64,000 nt of DNA, taken from contig OX044363.1 in NCBI GenBank assembly GCA_943846685.1, positions 248,001-312,000 on the forward strand. The letters are read 5' to 3'. Below are positions 28,128 through 36,232 of the stretch, piece after piece (the stretch's first letter is position 1; each line of letters begins with the position of its first letter). The notes beneath the pieces were generated by a model that made no database searches, was not told the DNA's origin, and was given only the letters and a program-made list of their open reading frames with translations. Both the position numbers and the translations under genes were made by a program. This DNA comes from an uncultured Pseudomonadales bacterium (lineage in GTDB: Bacteria > Pseudomonadota > Gammaproteobacteria > Pseudomonadales > Porticoccaceae).

Positions 28128-28209
28128 CTTTTTAGTCGGGCTATTTAGTCGAGCTCTCTAATCAAGCTTTTTAGTTGAACCCTTTAGTCAAGCTTTTTAG
28201 TCGAACCCT
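28128..28209 (-). repeat. Degenerate repeats after the 55-aa gene
   Basis: On the minus strand, units such as TTGACTAAAGGG, TCGACTAAAAAGC and TTGATTAGAGAGC follow each other immediately after the stop, six to seven times. The gene itself ends TTTGACTAA, so the units look like copies of its last codons with the stop. Confidence 0.75.
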
Positions 28210-28377
28210 TTAGTCAAACATGGGAGAAAATTCGCTGACCGCAACACAGGCGCCAAGTCCACAGCCAATGCCTATGCTGGTCCAAAAATCTGCGCCGTAG
28301 GCGAAAATGCCAATCGAAGCGCCAAATAACGCGCCACAGGCAATTAAAAACAAACTGGCAATACCTAAAACATTCAT
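28210..28377 (-). CDS. Small membrane protein, 55 aa
   Basis: A short gene with an ATG at 28377, a GAGGA ribosome site 8 bases upstream and a TAA at 28210-28212. The product, beginning MNVLGIASLFLIACGALFG, is almost wholly hydrophobic and Gly-rich (GIFAYGADFW, GIGCGLGACVAV) and could span the inner membrane twice. I do not recognise a family. It is divergent from gap-arsJ and has its own terminator at 28042-28071. The GC-rich third positions and clean ribosome site argue for a real gene. Confidence 0.65.
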   Translation of the reverse strand: MNVLGIASLFLIACGALFGASIGIFAYGADFWTSIGIGCGLGACVAVSEFSPMFD

Positions 28378-28583
28378 TGATGATTCCTCTTTGCTATTTA
28401 CTTAAAGCTCTTGATGGAAAGCTCTTTATTAGGAGCTCTGTATCGATAGCTCTAAATAGAAAGTTCATTGAAATCGTTTTATTCGGTGATTTCTCACGAG
28501 CTGTTCGCAGTTTTAATGTTCGCCGGTTCTCAAATAGCCCTGCGTGACAGAATATTGTGAGCTGTGTCGACAAAAACGTTCCC

Positions 28584-28611
28584 CGTCATACTGCTGTAAT
28601 AAAACTGTAGT
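28584..28611 (+). promoter_or_regulatory. Possible degenerate Pho-box array before gap-arsJ
   Basis: CGTCAT (28584-28589), TGTAAT (28595-28600) and TGTAGT (28606-28611) are spaced exactly 11 bp apart, as PhoB half-sites would be, but two of them deviate at the key bases. The same stretch also belongs to the TAATAAAA-type repeats common in this genome, so the resemblance may be chance. Confidence 0.25.
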
Positions 28612-28674
28612 AAAAGAAAAGCTTGTAATAAAAAGCTCTTAATAAGTGATCAACCAACAGAGATTTAAAAAACC

Positions 28675-29682
28675 ATGACTATCAGAATCGGAATTAACGG
28701 CTTTGGCCGCATGGGCAGATTATCCCTCCGCGCTGCGTGGCACTGGGACAACTTTGAAATTGTCCATATCAACGAAGTCGCCGGCGATGCCAAGAGTGCA
28801 GCACACCTTTTAAAATACGACTCGGTGCACGGCACCTGGGACGAAGAGATCAGCTCAACTGAGGGCAGCTCATCAATTCAGATTGGCGATCGCAGCATTA
28901 GCTACTCGCAAAATAAAAATATCGAAGATACCGACTGGTCCGGTGTGGATATGGTGATTGAGTGCAGCGGTAAATTTAAATCTCAGCAACTTCTGGCACC
29001 CTATTTTGATCAGGGCGTTAAAAAAGTTGTGGTCTCCGCGCCGGTAAAGGATGGCACCTTAAATATCGTCATGGGCGTTAACGATGACCAGTATCAGGAT
29101 CAAGCCATAGTTACCGCCGCCTCCTGTACTACCAACTGTCTGGCGCCGGTCATCGACGTACTCCAGAAAACCTTTGGTATAAAACACGGCGCCATAACCA
29201 CCATCCACGATATTACTAACACCCAGAGTATTCTTGATGAGTACCACAGCGATCTGCGCAGATCCCGCGCTAGCAGTATGTCGCTTATCCCGACTAGCAC
29301 AGGCTCGGCCACCGCGATCACCGAGATCTTTCCCGAACTAAAAGGCCGCTTAAACGGTCTGGCTGTTCGTGTTCCTCTGGCTAATGCTTCCCTAACTGAC
29401 TGCGTTTTTGAGCTCGAGCAAGATGTCACCGTTGAAAAAGTGAACAGTGCGCTAAAAACAGCTGCAGAAGGGCGACTAAAAGGCATTCTGGGTTTTGATG
29501 AGATTCCGCTAGTATCGGTGGATTACACCAACGATAAACGCTCGGGAATTGTCGATGGACTATCGACCATGGTGATCAATAACTCTCAGGTCAAAGTGCT
29601 TATCTGGTATGACAATGAAGTGGGTTATGTTAATCGCATGATGGAGCTGGCCGCTAAGGTCGCTGCCTCGATCAAAGATTAA
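28675..29682 (+). CDS. gap: ArsJ-associated glyceraldehyde-3-phosphate dehydrogenase
   Basis: A 335-aa NAD-dependent enzyme of the GAPDH fold ([17 protein letters not shown] at the start, catalytic Cys in [22 protein letters not shown] at the end). Members encoded beside arsJ use arsenate in place of phosphate and make 1-arseno-3-phosphoglycerate, which ArsJ exports. The next gene is arsJ, 20 bases downstream, so this role is favoured over central glycolysis. The ATG follows a run of short AT-rich repeats. No arsR-like regulator is present nearby. Confidence 0.9.
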   Translation: MTIRIGINGFGRMGRLSLRAAWHWDNFEIVHINEVAGDAKSAAHLLKYDSVHGTWDEEISSTEGSSSIQIGDRSISYSQNKNIEDTDWSGVDMVIECSGKFKSQQLLAPYFDQGVKKVVVSAPVKDGTLNIVMGVNDDQYQDQAIVTAASCTTNCLAPVIDVLQKTFGIKHGAITTIHDITNTQSILDEYHSDLRRSRASSMSLIPTSTGSATAITEIFPELKGRLNGLAVRVPLANASLTDCVFELEQDVTVEKVNSALKTAAEGRLKGILGFDEIPLVSVDYTNDKRSGIVDGLSTMVINNSQVKVLIWYDNEVGYVNRMMELAAKVAASIKD

Positions 29683-29702
29683 GCGCCCCACCGCCCACTA
29701 TC

Positions 29703-30881
29703 ATGCTTGAGTTTAAATCGGCAACAGCCCAATACATTATTGTTACCCTTAATTATTGGGCCTTTACCCTTACCGATGGCGCATTGCGGATGTTGGTGGT
29801 GCTGTTTTTTCATGGGCTTGGCTTTAGCCCTCTTGAGATCGCCGGTCTATTTTTACTCTATGAATTCTTTGGCATGGTCACCAACCTACTCGGCGGCTGG
29901 CTGGCGACGGCGATTGGGTTAACCATCACCATGCAACTGGGACTGGCACTGCAGATCGGCGCCCTGTGTATGCTGCTGGTCGACAGCTCGGTGCTCAGCG
30001 TAGCCTATGTCATGGTTGCTCAAGCACTCTCGGGTATAGCCAAAGACCTGAATAAAATGAGTGCCAAAACCAGTATTAAATCTCTGGTTGCCGACGACAG
30101 TCAAAACCGACTTTACCGTTGGGTGGCAATGCTGACCGGCTCAAAGAACGCGCTTAAGGGGCTTGGCTTTTTCCTCGGCGGCTGGCTGCTGGCAGTGGTC
30201 GGCTTTCAAGGTGCTGTTGGCATTATGGCGGCACTGTTATCCGCAGTGTTTGTATTGAGCCTGATACTCTTAAACCGCAGCACTGGGATAGCTAAACAGC
30301 GCAGTAAATTTACCGAGCTGTTCTCCAAAAGCGCGGCTATTAATCGCCTTAGTGCCGCACGGTTTTTTCTGTTTGGCTCCAGAGATATCTGGTTTGTCGT
30401 TGCTCTGCCGGTGTTTTTGCAGAGTGAATTGAGCTGGAGCTATACCCAGGTCGGCAGCCTATTAGCCGTCTGGATTATTGGCTATGGCGCTATGCAAGCT
30501 CTGGCACCCAAGGTCACCGAGGCATCGGGAAAGACTGCCTTTGAGTGGGTAGCGGCGATCTGCTTACTTCCAGCGCTTATAGCTATAGGCCTCTATCTAG
30601 AGTGGAACACTGAACTACTCATAATCGCTGGGCTGCTAATATTTGGCGCACTGTTTGCCATCAACTCATCGGTTCACTCCTACCTGATTGTCTCCTATGC
30701 CCGTGAAGATGGCGCCTCTATGGATGTTGGGTTTTACTATATGGCTAACGCTGCAGGTCGATTGGTCTGCACCCTGCTATCCGGATTGATTTACCAGCAT
30801 TACGGTCTGGCTGCCTGCTTAATTGGCTCTTCTATATTGTTAATTACAGCCGCGGCTATCTCGTGGAAACTACCCCGCTAG
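29703..30881 (+). CDS. arsJ: Organoarsenical efflux transporter ArsJ (MFS)
   Basis: A 392-aa protein with about 12 membrane helices of the major facilitator type. Distinctive are YWAFTLTDGALRMLVVLFFHGLGFSP at the start (split as YWAFTLTDGALRMLV and LFFHGLGFSP), the loop QALSGIAKDLNKMSAKTSIK, and the central GSKNALKGLGFFLGG. These match ArsJ, which exports 1-arseno-3-phosphoglycerate; the product then falls apart to arsenate outside the cell. It is paired with the GAPDH gene as in other ArsJ operons. Confidence 0.9.
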   Translation: MLEFKSATAQYIIVTLNYWAFTLTDGALRMLVVLFFHGLGFSPLEIAGLFLLYEFFGMVTNLLGGWLATAIGLTITMQLGLALQIGALCMLLVDSSVLSVAYVMVAQALSGIAKDLNKMSAKTSIKSLVADDSQNRLYRWVAMLTGSKNALKGLGFFLGGWLLAVVGFQGAVGIMAALLSAVFVLSLILLNRSTGIAKQRSKFTELFSKSAAINRLSAARFFLFGSRDIWFVVALPVFLQSELSWSYTQVGSLLAVWIIGYGAMQALAPKVTEASGKTAFEWVAAICLLPALIAIGLYLEWNTELLIIAGLLIFGALFAINSSVHSYLIVSYAREDGASMDVGFYYMANAAGRLVCTLLSGLIYQHYGLAACLIGSSILLITAAAISWKLPR

Positions 30882-30991
30882 AATCTCTAGAGCCTTTTAC
30901 TGATACCCCATGTCTGCTAGGGTGCGCTACATATACAGGTACTATTAAATACACTATCAAATACACTTTTCACATTAAGAAAGATAATTCT

Positions 30992-31378
30992 ATGACTACA
31001 GCAAACGATACCGAAATGGATCCCAATGGCCTGTTTCGCGAAGAAAACTTTACCGACCAAAAATTGGGCACAATCCGCAAATTGGTCCCTATTAAAGCCG
31101 ATGGTAGCGACGACCCTGATCGCGATACAACCTTTTTTGGTGCCGCGCAAATAATGACCCCAATGGGCGCGCTTCCACTGAACTTCCAGCTCGACGGCAA
31201 CACTATTGGTGAAGCGGCCAGTGACTTTGCCGGTAAAGCCCAAATCGCCGTAGATGAAGCCAGCAGAGAACTGGAAAAGATGCGCCGCGAACAGGCCTCG
31301 CAGATTGTGGTGCCCGGTCAGGGCGGTGGCAATGGTGGTATGGGCGGCGGCATGGGCGGTGGTGGAATTATTACTTGA
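30992..31378 (+). CDS. Conserved hypothetical protein with Gly-rich tail
   Basis: Started at the ATG at 30992 (128 aa); the longer frame from 30863 overlaps arsJ and passes through short repeats (TACACTATCAAATACAC), so it is not credible. No signal peptide. The middle has TFFGAAQIMTPMGALPLNFQL and a helical segment AQIAVDEASRELEKMRREQ, and the tail is Gly-Met repeats (GGGNGGMGGGMGGGG). I recall similar proteins in gammaproteobacteria but no function. It lies 110 bases after arsJ. Confidence 0.75.
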   Translation: MTTANDTEMDPNGLFREENFTDQKLGTIRKLVPIKADGSDDPDRDTTFFGAAQIMTPMGALPLNFQLDGNTIGEAASDFAGKAQIAVDEASRELEKMRREQASQIVVPGQGGGNGGMGGGMGGGGIIT

Positions 31379-31425
31379 TAGCTACAGGCAGAAAACTTTG
31401 TTTGTAAGTGCTTACTTTTCGCACT

Positions 31426-31926
31426 TCACTTTAAAAGCAGTGACCCCTGAATAGGCTCAAATACAGCGGCGGCATTGATTAGCGATGCTGCCGTTAATGA
31501 GTTAACACCAAAGACCGTTGTATCAATCCCATAACCGGTCTTCACTCTCTCAATAAGCAAATCAAAATCACCATCCCCTGAGAGCAGTACTATATGGTCT
31601 ATTTTATCGTCTACGGTCTGATCATGATTGGCCGCCGCGTCCATCACATCAATAGCCAGACCCACATCCCAATCACCTTTTGCCGATCCATCGCTGCGCT
31701 GGATATAGGGTTTTAATTTCACCTCAAAACCAATCTCCCGCAAGCGCTGCTGAAAACCTCTTTGCCCCGGGTCATTGCGCTCAATCGCATAGGCATTTGC
31801 CAACACAATCTCGCCCTGCTGGCTAATGCGCCGCCATAGCTCCCCATAGTTAAAGTGGCAGGAAAACTGCTCCCTAACGGTGTAATAGATATTTTGAACA
31901 TCGACAAATACGGCAATTTTTTTCAT
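31426..31926 (-). CDS. NYN domain protein (PIN-like ribonuclease fold)
   Basis: A 166-aa protein started at MKKIAVFVDVQNIYY (31926). The acidic residues of the NYN/LabA fold are in place: Asp in FVDVQN, Asp pair in KGDWDVGLAID and the last pair in LLSGDGDFDLL. Such proteins are metal-dependent nucleases or RNA-binding factors. An upstream in-frame start would run into the HutC-like gene. It lies 14 bases after that gene and is probably co-transcribed with it. Confidence 0.88.
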   Translation of the reverse strand: MKKIAVFVDVQNIYYTVREQFSCHFNYGELWRRISQQGEIVLANAYAIERNDPGQRGFQQRLREIGFEVKLKPYIQRSDGSAKGDWDVGLAIDVMDAAANHDQTVDDKIDHIVLLSGDGDFDLLIERVKTGYGIDTTVFGVNSLTAASLINAAAVFEPIQGSLLLK

Positions 31927-31940
31927 TGAGGAAGGTTCCA

Positions 31941-32654
31941 TCAGATAATCAATTCCGCACCCAGAGAATAGCTGCCGGGATATATAAGCTTGCAGACGCT
32001 GACTACCCTGTCCGTATGCCAACTGCGACGACTGACTTTTAAGCAGGAGCTGATCGATGCCAATCCCAGCGCCCCAGTGACCTCAACCTCGGGCATGACC
32101 GCCTGTACCTGATGTTCAACTCGAGTCGCGGGAGCCACCCAGTTAAGATAGGCCTGAGGGGTGACCTTGGAATAGTTCTGTTTAAGATAGGCGCCTACTA
32201 TCCCCGGATTTACAAAGCACTCTTCCCACTGCACTGCGGCGGAGTCTCGATAATGAACCACTACCGAGTGGAACAGCCCATCACCTTCATTAAGGCCTAG
32301 CACTGAGGCCATATCTTTCTCCGCGTTTACCTGTTCCAGAGTAATGATGCGGTTACTGTATTGCGGGTTGCTGTGATTGAACTGCTGAGTGAAATCGTCT
32401 ATTTCCACAGCTGCTGTGACTGCCTGCGGCTCAGCAACAAAGGTACCTAAACCCGCTGTACGGATAAGTAGATGATCATCGGCCAACTCCTGAACCGCAC
32501 GACGCGCCGTCATTCGGCTAACCGCAAAGTCCTCGGCGAGCTTATTTTCCGAGGGAATACGATCGCCAGCCTGCCACTGACCAGATTCCAGCTGATTTTT
32601 TATATAGGTTTTTATCTGCGCATAGCGTGGCAGAGAATAAATAGCCTGCGTCAT
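31941..32654 (-). CDS. GntR/HutC-family transcriptional repressor
   Basis: A 237-aa regulator. An N-terminal winged helix (GDRIPSENKLAEDFAVSRMTARRAVQELADDHL; read GDRIPSENKLAED and VSRMTARRAVQEL) is joined to a UTRA ligand domain with the closing RSWHTDRVVSVCKLIYPGSYSLGA, close to histidine-utilisation repressors. The ATG at 32654 is preceded by GGAG at 8 bases; the TTG one codon before is less likely. No hut genes are nearby, so its target may be elsewhere or different. TGTATATACA operators lie just upstream. Confidence 0.88.
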   Translation of the reverse strand: MTQAIYSLPRYAQIKTYIKNQLESGQWQAGDRIPSENKLAEDFAVSRMTARRAVQELADDHLLIRTAGLGTFVAEPQAVTAAVEIDDFTQQFNHSNPQYSNRIITLEQVNAEKDMASVLGLNEGDGLFHSVVVHYRDSAAVQWEECFVNPGIVGAYLKQNYSKVTPQAYLNWVAPATRVEHQVQAVMPEVEVTGALGLASISSCLKVSRRSWHTDRVVSVCKLIYPGSYSLGAELII

Positions 32655-32670
32655 CAACCAAACTCCTTAC

Positions 32671-32698
32671 TGGTATATACACTATACCTGTATATACA
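32671..32698 (-). promoter_or_regulatory. HutC-type operators before the regulator
   Basis: A perfect palindrome TGTATATACA (32689-32698) and a related GGTATATACAC at 32672-32682 lie 18-45 bases before the regulator start. TGTATATACA is the classical core of the HutC operator, so autoregulation is likely. Confidence 0.75.
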
Positions 32699-32804
32699 AT
32701 ATTTAAATAAAGCCCTTTAAGCCATTTTTTATTTTAATTATTGGTTTTATAGGAAACTTAGCAGAGGAAATTACAGGAATACTTGATCGGAGTAAAGACT
32801 ATCC

Positions 32805-32814
32805 TGTATATACA
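32805..32814. promoter_or_regulatory. Additional TGTATATACA operator
   Basis: A third perfect TGTATATACA, about 110 bp beyond the first pair, upstream of the regulator and downstream of the GIY-YIG gene. It could support looping or be a second control point. Confidence 0.6.
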
Positions 32815-32843
32815 ATTGCTAGACAAACGAGAAGGTATCGACT

Positions 32844-33092
32844 CTAACTAGCCAATAACTCAAGCTTTTGCTCACGGGAGAGCTTTTTGATTTGCGCCTC
32901 GCGAATGCTGGCACTGCTGCGATCATAGCCAGACTCAACCAACACCACCTGCTCTGGGCTGCGGCCACGAAAGTATTTGGCACCGGCGCGACCACTTTGA
33001 TGCTCGGCAAAGCGCCGCTCTACATCCGTGGTTATTCCGGTATACAGGGACTGATCGGTGGCGCGGATCATGTAGACAAACCAGTCACTCAT
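32844..33092 (-). CDS. GIY-YIG nuclease superfamily protein
   Basis: An 82-aa single-domain protein of the YhbQ/UPF0213 type. Motifs VYMIRATDQSLYTGIT (the GIY...YIG), R at ERRFAEHQSG and the YFRGRSPEQVV stretch are present. Such small proteins are predicted DNA endonucleases with unknown target. Its ATG overlaps the stop of the SprT-like gene by 4 bases, so the two are translated together. Confidence 0.9.
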   Translation of the reverse strand: MSDWFVYMIRATDQSLYTGITTDVERRFAEHQSGRAGAKYFRGRSPEQVVLVESGYDRSSASIREAQIKKLSREQKLELLAS

Positions 33093-33616
33093 CCGTTGGC
33101 CGCACGATCAGATTCAATAAAACTGTGGCAGTACTGACAGCGGTATTGATAGCCACGCTGAACAATTCTTTTATGGCGCACACTGGTTAGCTGATGGGTT
33201 CGGCAACCGCACTTGTAGGCAAAGCGCTCATACTGACGCATTGGGATACCGGTTAAATCATAGTCCCCAGTGGCTTTTGGTGGCGCGCCAAAATCAGTCA
33301 TGATCGATTTCCACTCGCGACCATGGGGCTTGACCCGCCGCAAACCATAAATACAGTCAACCAGATAGTGGGCAACCTCATGAATCACGGTGTTACTGAG
33401 GCTCTCTTCGTAATATTTGGCAAACAGCCAGGGGTTGTAGCGGATACGCTTGGACTTGCCCTTAATCTCGTACATGCCGGCACACTTGCCCCTGAGATCA
33501 AAGTGCACAGGAATAGGGTCAAATTTGCGTTCATACAGCCCTGAAGCCACCTTAATATAGGTTGCGGTGGCGGCTTCTACCTGACGCTTTTGTATTTCAG
33601 AAATCGGTTCAATCAT
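33089..33616 (-). CDS. sprT: SprT-like zinc metalloprotease domain protein
   Basis: A 175-aa protein, started at MIEPISEIQKRQVEAA (33616). The zinc site HEVAH is at 79-83, followed by HGREWKSIM, and a C-terminal zinc ribbon (CGCRTH and CQYC). SprT relatives act on DNA-protein links in eukaryotes; the bacterial role is less clear. Start choice follows the family N-terminus; an upstream start would add 14 residues. The gene overlaps the GIY-YIG gene downstream. Confidence 0.88.
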   Translation of the reverse strand: MIEPISEIQKRQVEAATATYIKVASGLYERKFDPIPVHFDLRGKCAGMYEIKGKSKRIRYNPWLFAKYYEESLSNTVIHEVAHYLVDCIYGLRRVKPHGREWKSIMTDFGAPPKATGDYDLTGIPMRQYERFAYKCGCRTHQLTSVRHKRIVQRGYQYRCQYCHSFIESDRAANG

Positions 33617-33752
33617 AATGTCAGTATATAGTTGGGTCAGACTGGTACAATAGACCACTCAAATTTATAGAAAGTTAAATATAGCCAGATACCATTACCT
33701 AAAGTTATCTGATGATTAATTAATCAAGCGCTTATAACCTTACGTTCAATTT

Positions 33753-34577
33753 ATGAATATAGATTTTCACTGCCACACTACGGTCTCTGATGGCTCCCTG
33801 AGCCCCGCCGAGCTGCTCGACCTCGCTCTAGAGCGAGGGATCGATATGCTCTCAATCACTGACCATGACACGCTCGGTGCCTATCAAAAGCTGACTAAAA
33901 CCAATAGCGGCCTGCGAATTATTCCGGGCATTGAGCTCTCAAGTCAGTGGAATCGTCGTGGAATCCATATTGTTGGACTCAATGTTGGGCTGGATTCTCC
34001 ATCAATTCTGCAAGCCGTCGAGCAACAATCAAACGCACGTCGCGAAAGAGCGGAAATCATTGCCGAGAAATTGGAACGGCTTGGCTTTACCGACTGCTTT
34101 GCTGGGGCGCTGTCATTTGCCTCGGGGCCCGACCAAATAGGGCGCCCGCATTTTGCCCGACATCTGGTCAATATCGGCGCTGTCAGCAATATCCAGCAGG
34201 CGTTTAAACGCTATCTGGGTGCCGGCAAGGTTGGCGATATCAAAGATCAGTGGGCTGACGCTGAAACCGTGATTAGCTGGATTCGCGACGCCGGTGGTGT
34301 TGCCGTTCTCGCCCACCCAACCAAATACAAGCTGACCAGATCCAAGCTGGTTGAACTACTTCGCGACTTTAAAGACGCCGGCGGTGAGGCTATGGAAGTG
34401 ATATCCGGCGCTCAGGAGCCTTCAGTAACAAGGGATATGGCTCGCCTGTGCACGGATATTGGCTTTGACGCTTCCTGTGGTTCAGATTTTCATTCGCCAA
34501 ATCAGCCCTGGGCCGCTCTTGGCAAAGTCGCCCCGCTGCCAGATAGCTGTACACCCATCTGGCAGCGCTGGCACTGA
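33753..34577 (+). CDS. rnm: PHP-domain phosphoesterase, RNase AM/YciV type
   Basis: A 274-aa metal-dependent phosphoesterase. PHP motifs are DFHCHTTVSDG (His6, His8), SITDHDT, GIELSSQW, the helix GRPHFAR, AHPTKY, and the closing GSDFHSPN. YciV-type enzymes hydrolyse 3',5'-nucleoside bisphosphates and trim 5' ends of small rRNAs. The protein length is as expected. It is a single gene after an AT-rich spacer. Confidence 0.9.
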   Translation: MNIDFHCHTTVSDGSLSPAELLDLALERGIDMLSITDHDTLGAYQKLTKTNSGLRIIPGIELSSQWNRRGIHIVGLNVGLDSPSILQAVEQQSNARRERAEIIAEKLERLGFTDCFAGALSFASGPDQIGRPHFARHLVNIGAVSNIQQAFKRYLGAGKVGDIKDQWADAETVISWIRDAGGVAVLAHPTKYKLTRSKLVELLRDFKDAGGEAMEVISGAQEPSVTRDMARLCTDIGFDASCGSDFHSPNQPWAALGKVAPLPDSCTPIWQRWH

Positions 34578-34724
34578 AGAGTTAGCCGCAATTTCAATTC
34601 CTGTGTATACTTGCGCGCTTTAAGCAACCCGGAATTCTTCTATGCAGGGCTTTTATGCTTGTATAACAACAGAAGACTGACTGGGTTAATTTAGAGTTTT
34701 TATATTTTTAACGGAAATCATCTA

Positions 34725-35138
34725 GTGGAAATTTTTATCTTTGTCAGTGAGCAGTGGCTACTCATTACCTTGTTAGCCGCATTAATCGGTGTGTTTTTTG
34801 TCACCGAGCAAAGTAAAAGCGGTAAGTCATTGGGCAGCAGCGAGCTGGTTCGCCTAATCAACAATGACGAGGCTGTGGTGGTTGACGTTAGAAGTGCTGC
34901 TGAGTTCGAAGCTGGACATATCCACGGGGCTCTCAGCATCCCCCACCTAAAGCTTGCCAGCCGTATTGCCGAACTGGAAAAAAACCGCGATAAGATTATC
35001 GTTGTGGTTGATAAGATCGGCCAACATTCCGGCGCTGCAGGTAAAGCCCTAAGCAGTAAAGAATTTAATGTTCGTCGCTTAAGCGGCGGCATCAGCGAAT
35101 GGCAGGGCTCAAGCCTGCCGCTGGTTCAGGGCAAATAA
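34725..35138 (+). CDS. Rhodanese-domain membrane protein, YibN-like
   Basis: A 137-aa protein with one N-terminal membrane helix (about 9-26) and a rhodanese fold (VVDVRSAAEFEAGHIHGALSIP). The loop that usually holds the catalytic Cys reads VVVDKIGQHSG, with Asp in place of Cys, as in the YibN group, so no sulfur transfer is expected. The GTG start is preceded by an AACGGAA-type site. It lies upstream of grxC and secB, the same order as E. coli yibN-grxC-secB. Confidence 0.88.
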   Translation: MEIFIFVSEQWLLITLLAALIGVFFVTEQSKSGKSLGSSELVRLINNDEAVVVDVRSAAEFEAGHIHGALSIPHLKLASRIAELEKNRDKIIVVVDKIGQHSGAAGKALSSKEFNVRRLSGGISEWQGSSLPLVQGK

Positions 35139-35144
35139 GCTCGC

Positions 35145-35199
35145 ACCTATATTTAAAACCTATATTTAAACCTATATTTAAAACCTATATTTCAAACCT
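35145..35199 (+). repeat. Four 13-bp repeats between the rhodanese gene and grxC
   Basis: The unit CCTATATTTAAAA recurs four times with small changes (CCTATATTTAAAA, CCTATATTTAAA, CCTATATTTAAAA, CCTATATTTCAAA), filling most of the spacer before the grxC ribosome site. Confidence 0.85.
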
Positions 35200-35226
35200 C
35201 AATCTGCACACGCACAAGAGAACCCT

Positions 35227-35511
35227 ATGTCTCATATCGTACTATTCGGAACGCGTTTCTGCCCATTTTGTGTCGCTGCGCGCCGCTTACTCAGCGCTAA
35301 AGGCATCGATTATCAGGATATTGCTCTCGATGAGGATGCAGAGTTAAAAATCCGTGTAATGGCGAAAAGTGGTCGCAATACGGTTCCCCAAATTTGGTTT
35401 GGAACCGACCATGTTGGCGGTTTTAATGAGTTGCGCGATCTGGAGCGTCTGGGCAATTTGGAGTCAGCGGTGCAAGCCAGCCTTGAATTGGGCGAAACTG
35501 TCTCCATATAA
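35227..35511 (+). CDS. grxC: Glutaredoxin 3
   Basis: A 94-aa glutaredoxin with active-site CPFC at 12-15, the cis-Pro loop TVPQIW and the glutathione-binding GGFNEL. It reduces disulfides with glutathione in the cytosol. An AGAGAACCC-type site lies before the ATG. It is followed 75 bases later by secB, as in enterobacteria. Confidence 0.95.
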   Translation: MSHIVLFGTRFCPFCVAARRLLSAKGIDYQDIALDEDAELKIRVMAKSGRNTVPQIWFGTDHVGGFNELRDLERLGNLESAVQASLELGETVSI

Positions 35512-35586
35512 AAAGCTAACATTTAATAATTATTAAATTTGATCGCACCATTTTTCGACTTTAAGTCCAACAATTAAGGCTCAATT

Positions 35587-36096
35587 ATGACTGATGATAA
35601 GAATACTGCTACTGAAGCAGCCAACCAGGAAAAAGCCGCAGGCCCAAACTTTGCGGTAGCCCGTCTCTATCTAAAAGATCTTTCTTTTGAAACACCTCAG
35701 GGTGCAGCTGCCTTTCAAAAGCAGTGGAAGCCTAAGGTCAATCAAGATCTGAGCACCAAATCGGAAAAGATCGATGACAATACCTATGAAGTAGCACTGC
35801 GTATTACCGTCACGGTTAAAGATGAAGAAGAAACTATTTATCTGATTGAAGTTGAGCAGGCGGGTCTATTTACCATTAAAGGTATCGAAGGCCAGCAACT
35901 GGCACAGGTATTAAATGTTACCTGCGCAACCATGCTGTTACCCTATGCTCGCGAAGCAATTGATAGCACTCTGATCAAGGGTTCATTCCCTCCACTGATG
36001 ATACCGCCAATCAACTTTGAGTCTCTATTTGCTTCTGCTATGCAGCAGACAGCTGAAGCACAGGCGGAAAGTAAAGGCGAAGCGAATACTCACTAA
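35587..36096 (+). CDS. secB: Protein-export chaperone SecB
   Basis: A 169-aa cytosolic chaperone that delivers unfolded preproteins to SecA. Key stretches are FAVARLYLKDLSFETPQ, the central IYLIEVEQAGLF and the C-terminal LLPYAREAIDS...LMIPPINF. It has the normal length. It ends the yibN-like-grxC-secB group and is followed by a strong terminator. Confidence 0.97.
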   Translation: MTDDKNTATEAANQEKAAGPNFAVARLYLKDLSFETPQGAAAFQKQWKPKVNQDLSTKSEKIDDNTYEVALRITVTVKDEEETIYLIEVEQAGLFTIKGIEGQQLAQVLNVTCATMLLPYAREAIDSTLIKGSFPPLMIPPINFESLFASAMQQTAEAQAESKGEANTH

Positions 36097-36124
36097 CCAA
36101 TGAGATAGCTGCAACCGCTTAAAC

Positions 36125-36153
36125 AAAAAACCCGCTTTTCAGCGGGTTTTTTT
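36125..36153. terminator. Terminator after secB
   Basis: Stem ACCCGCT / AGCGGGT with a TTTC loop, preceded by an A run and followed by seven T, usable in both directions. Confidence 0.93.
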
Positions 36154-36179
36154 ATAACTGGGAATCTACAAGATTAATC

Positions 36180-36232
36180 GACTAGAGAGCCCGGCTAAAG
36201 AGCCCGACTAAAGAGCACAACTTAAAGAGCCT
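36180..36232 (-). repeat. Stop-containing 13-bp repeats at the end of ntrC
   Basis: On the minus strand the gene ends GGCTCTTTAA. Three further units, GCTCTTTAGTCGG, GCTCTTTAGCCGG and GCTCTCTAGTCG, follow at once. Each is a near copy of the last two codons plus stop. Confidence 0.8.

Noticed and set aside
27977..28209. CRISPR-like array around the repeats near slyD
   Set aside because: Units are too short and imperfect, without spacers of even length and with no cas genes.
34998..35050. Missing catalytic Cys in the rhodanese protein as a loss-of-function sign
   Set aside because: The YibN group, including the E. coli member as I recall it, also has Asp there, so it is the family norm.
35145..35199. 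Replication-origin-type iterons (13-bp repeats)
   Set aside because: Only four AT-rich copies between grxC and its neighbour, no DnaA boxes or replication gene nearby; they fit the short repeats found in other spacers.
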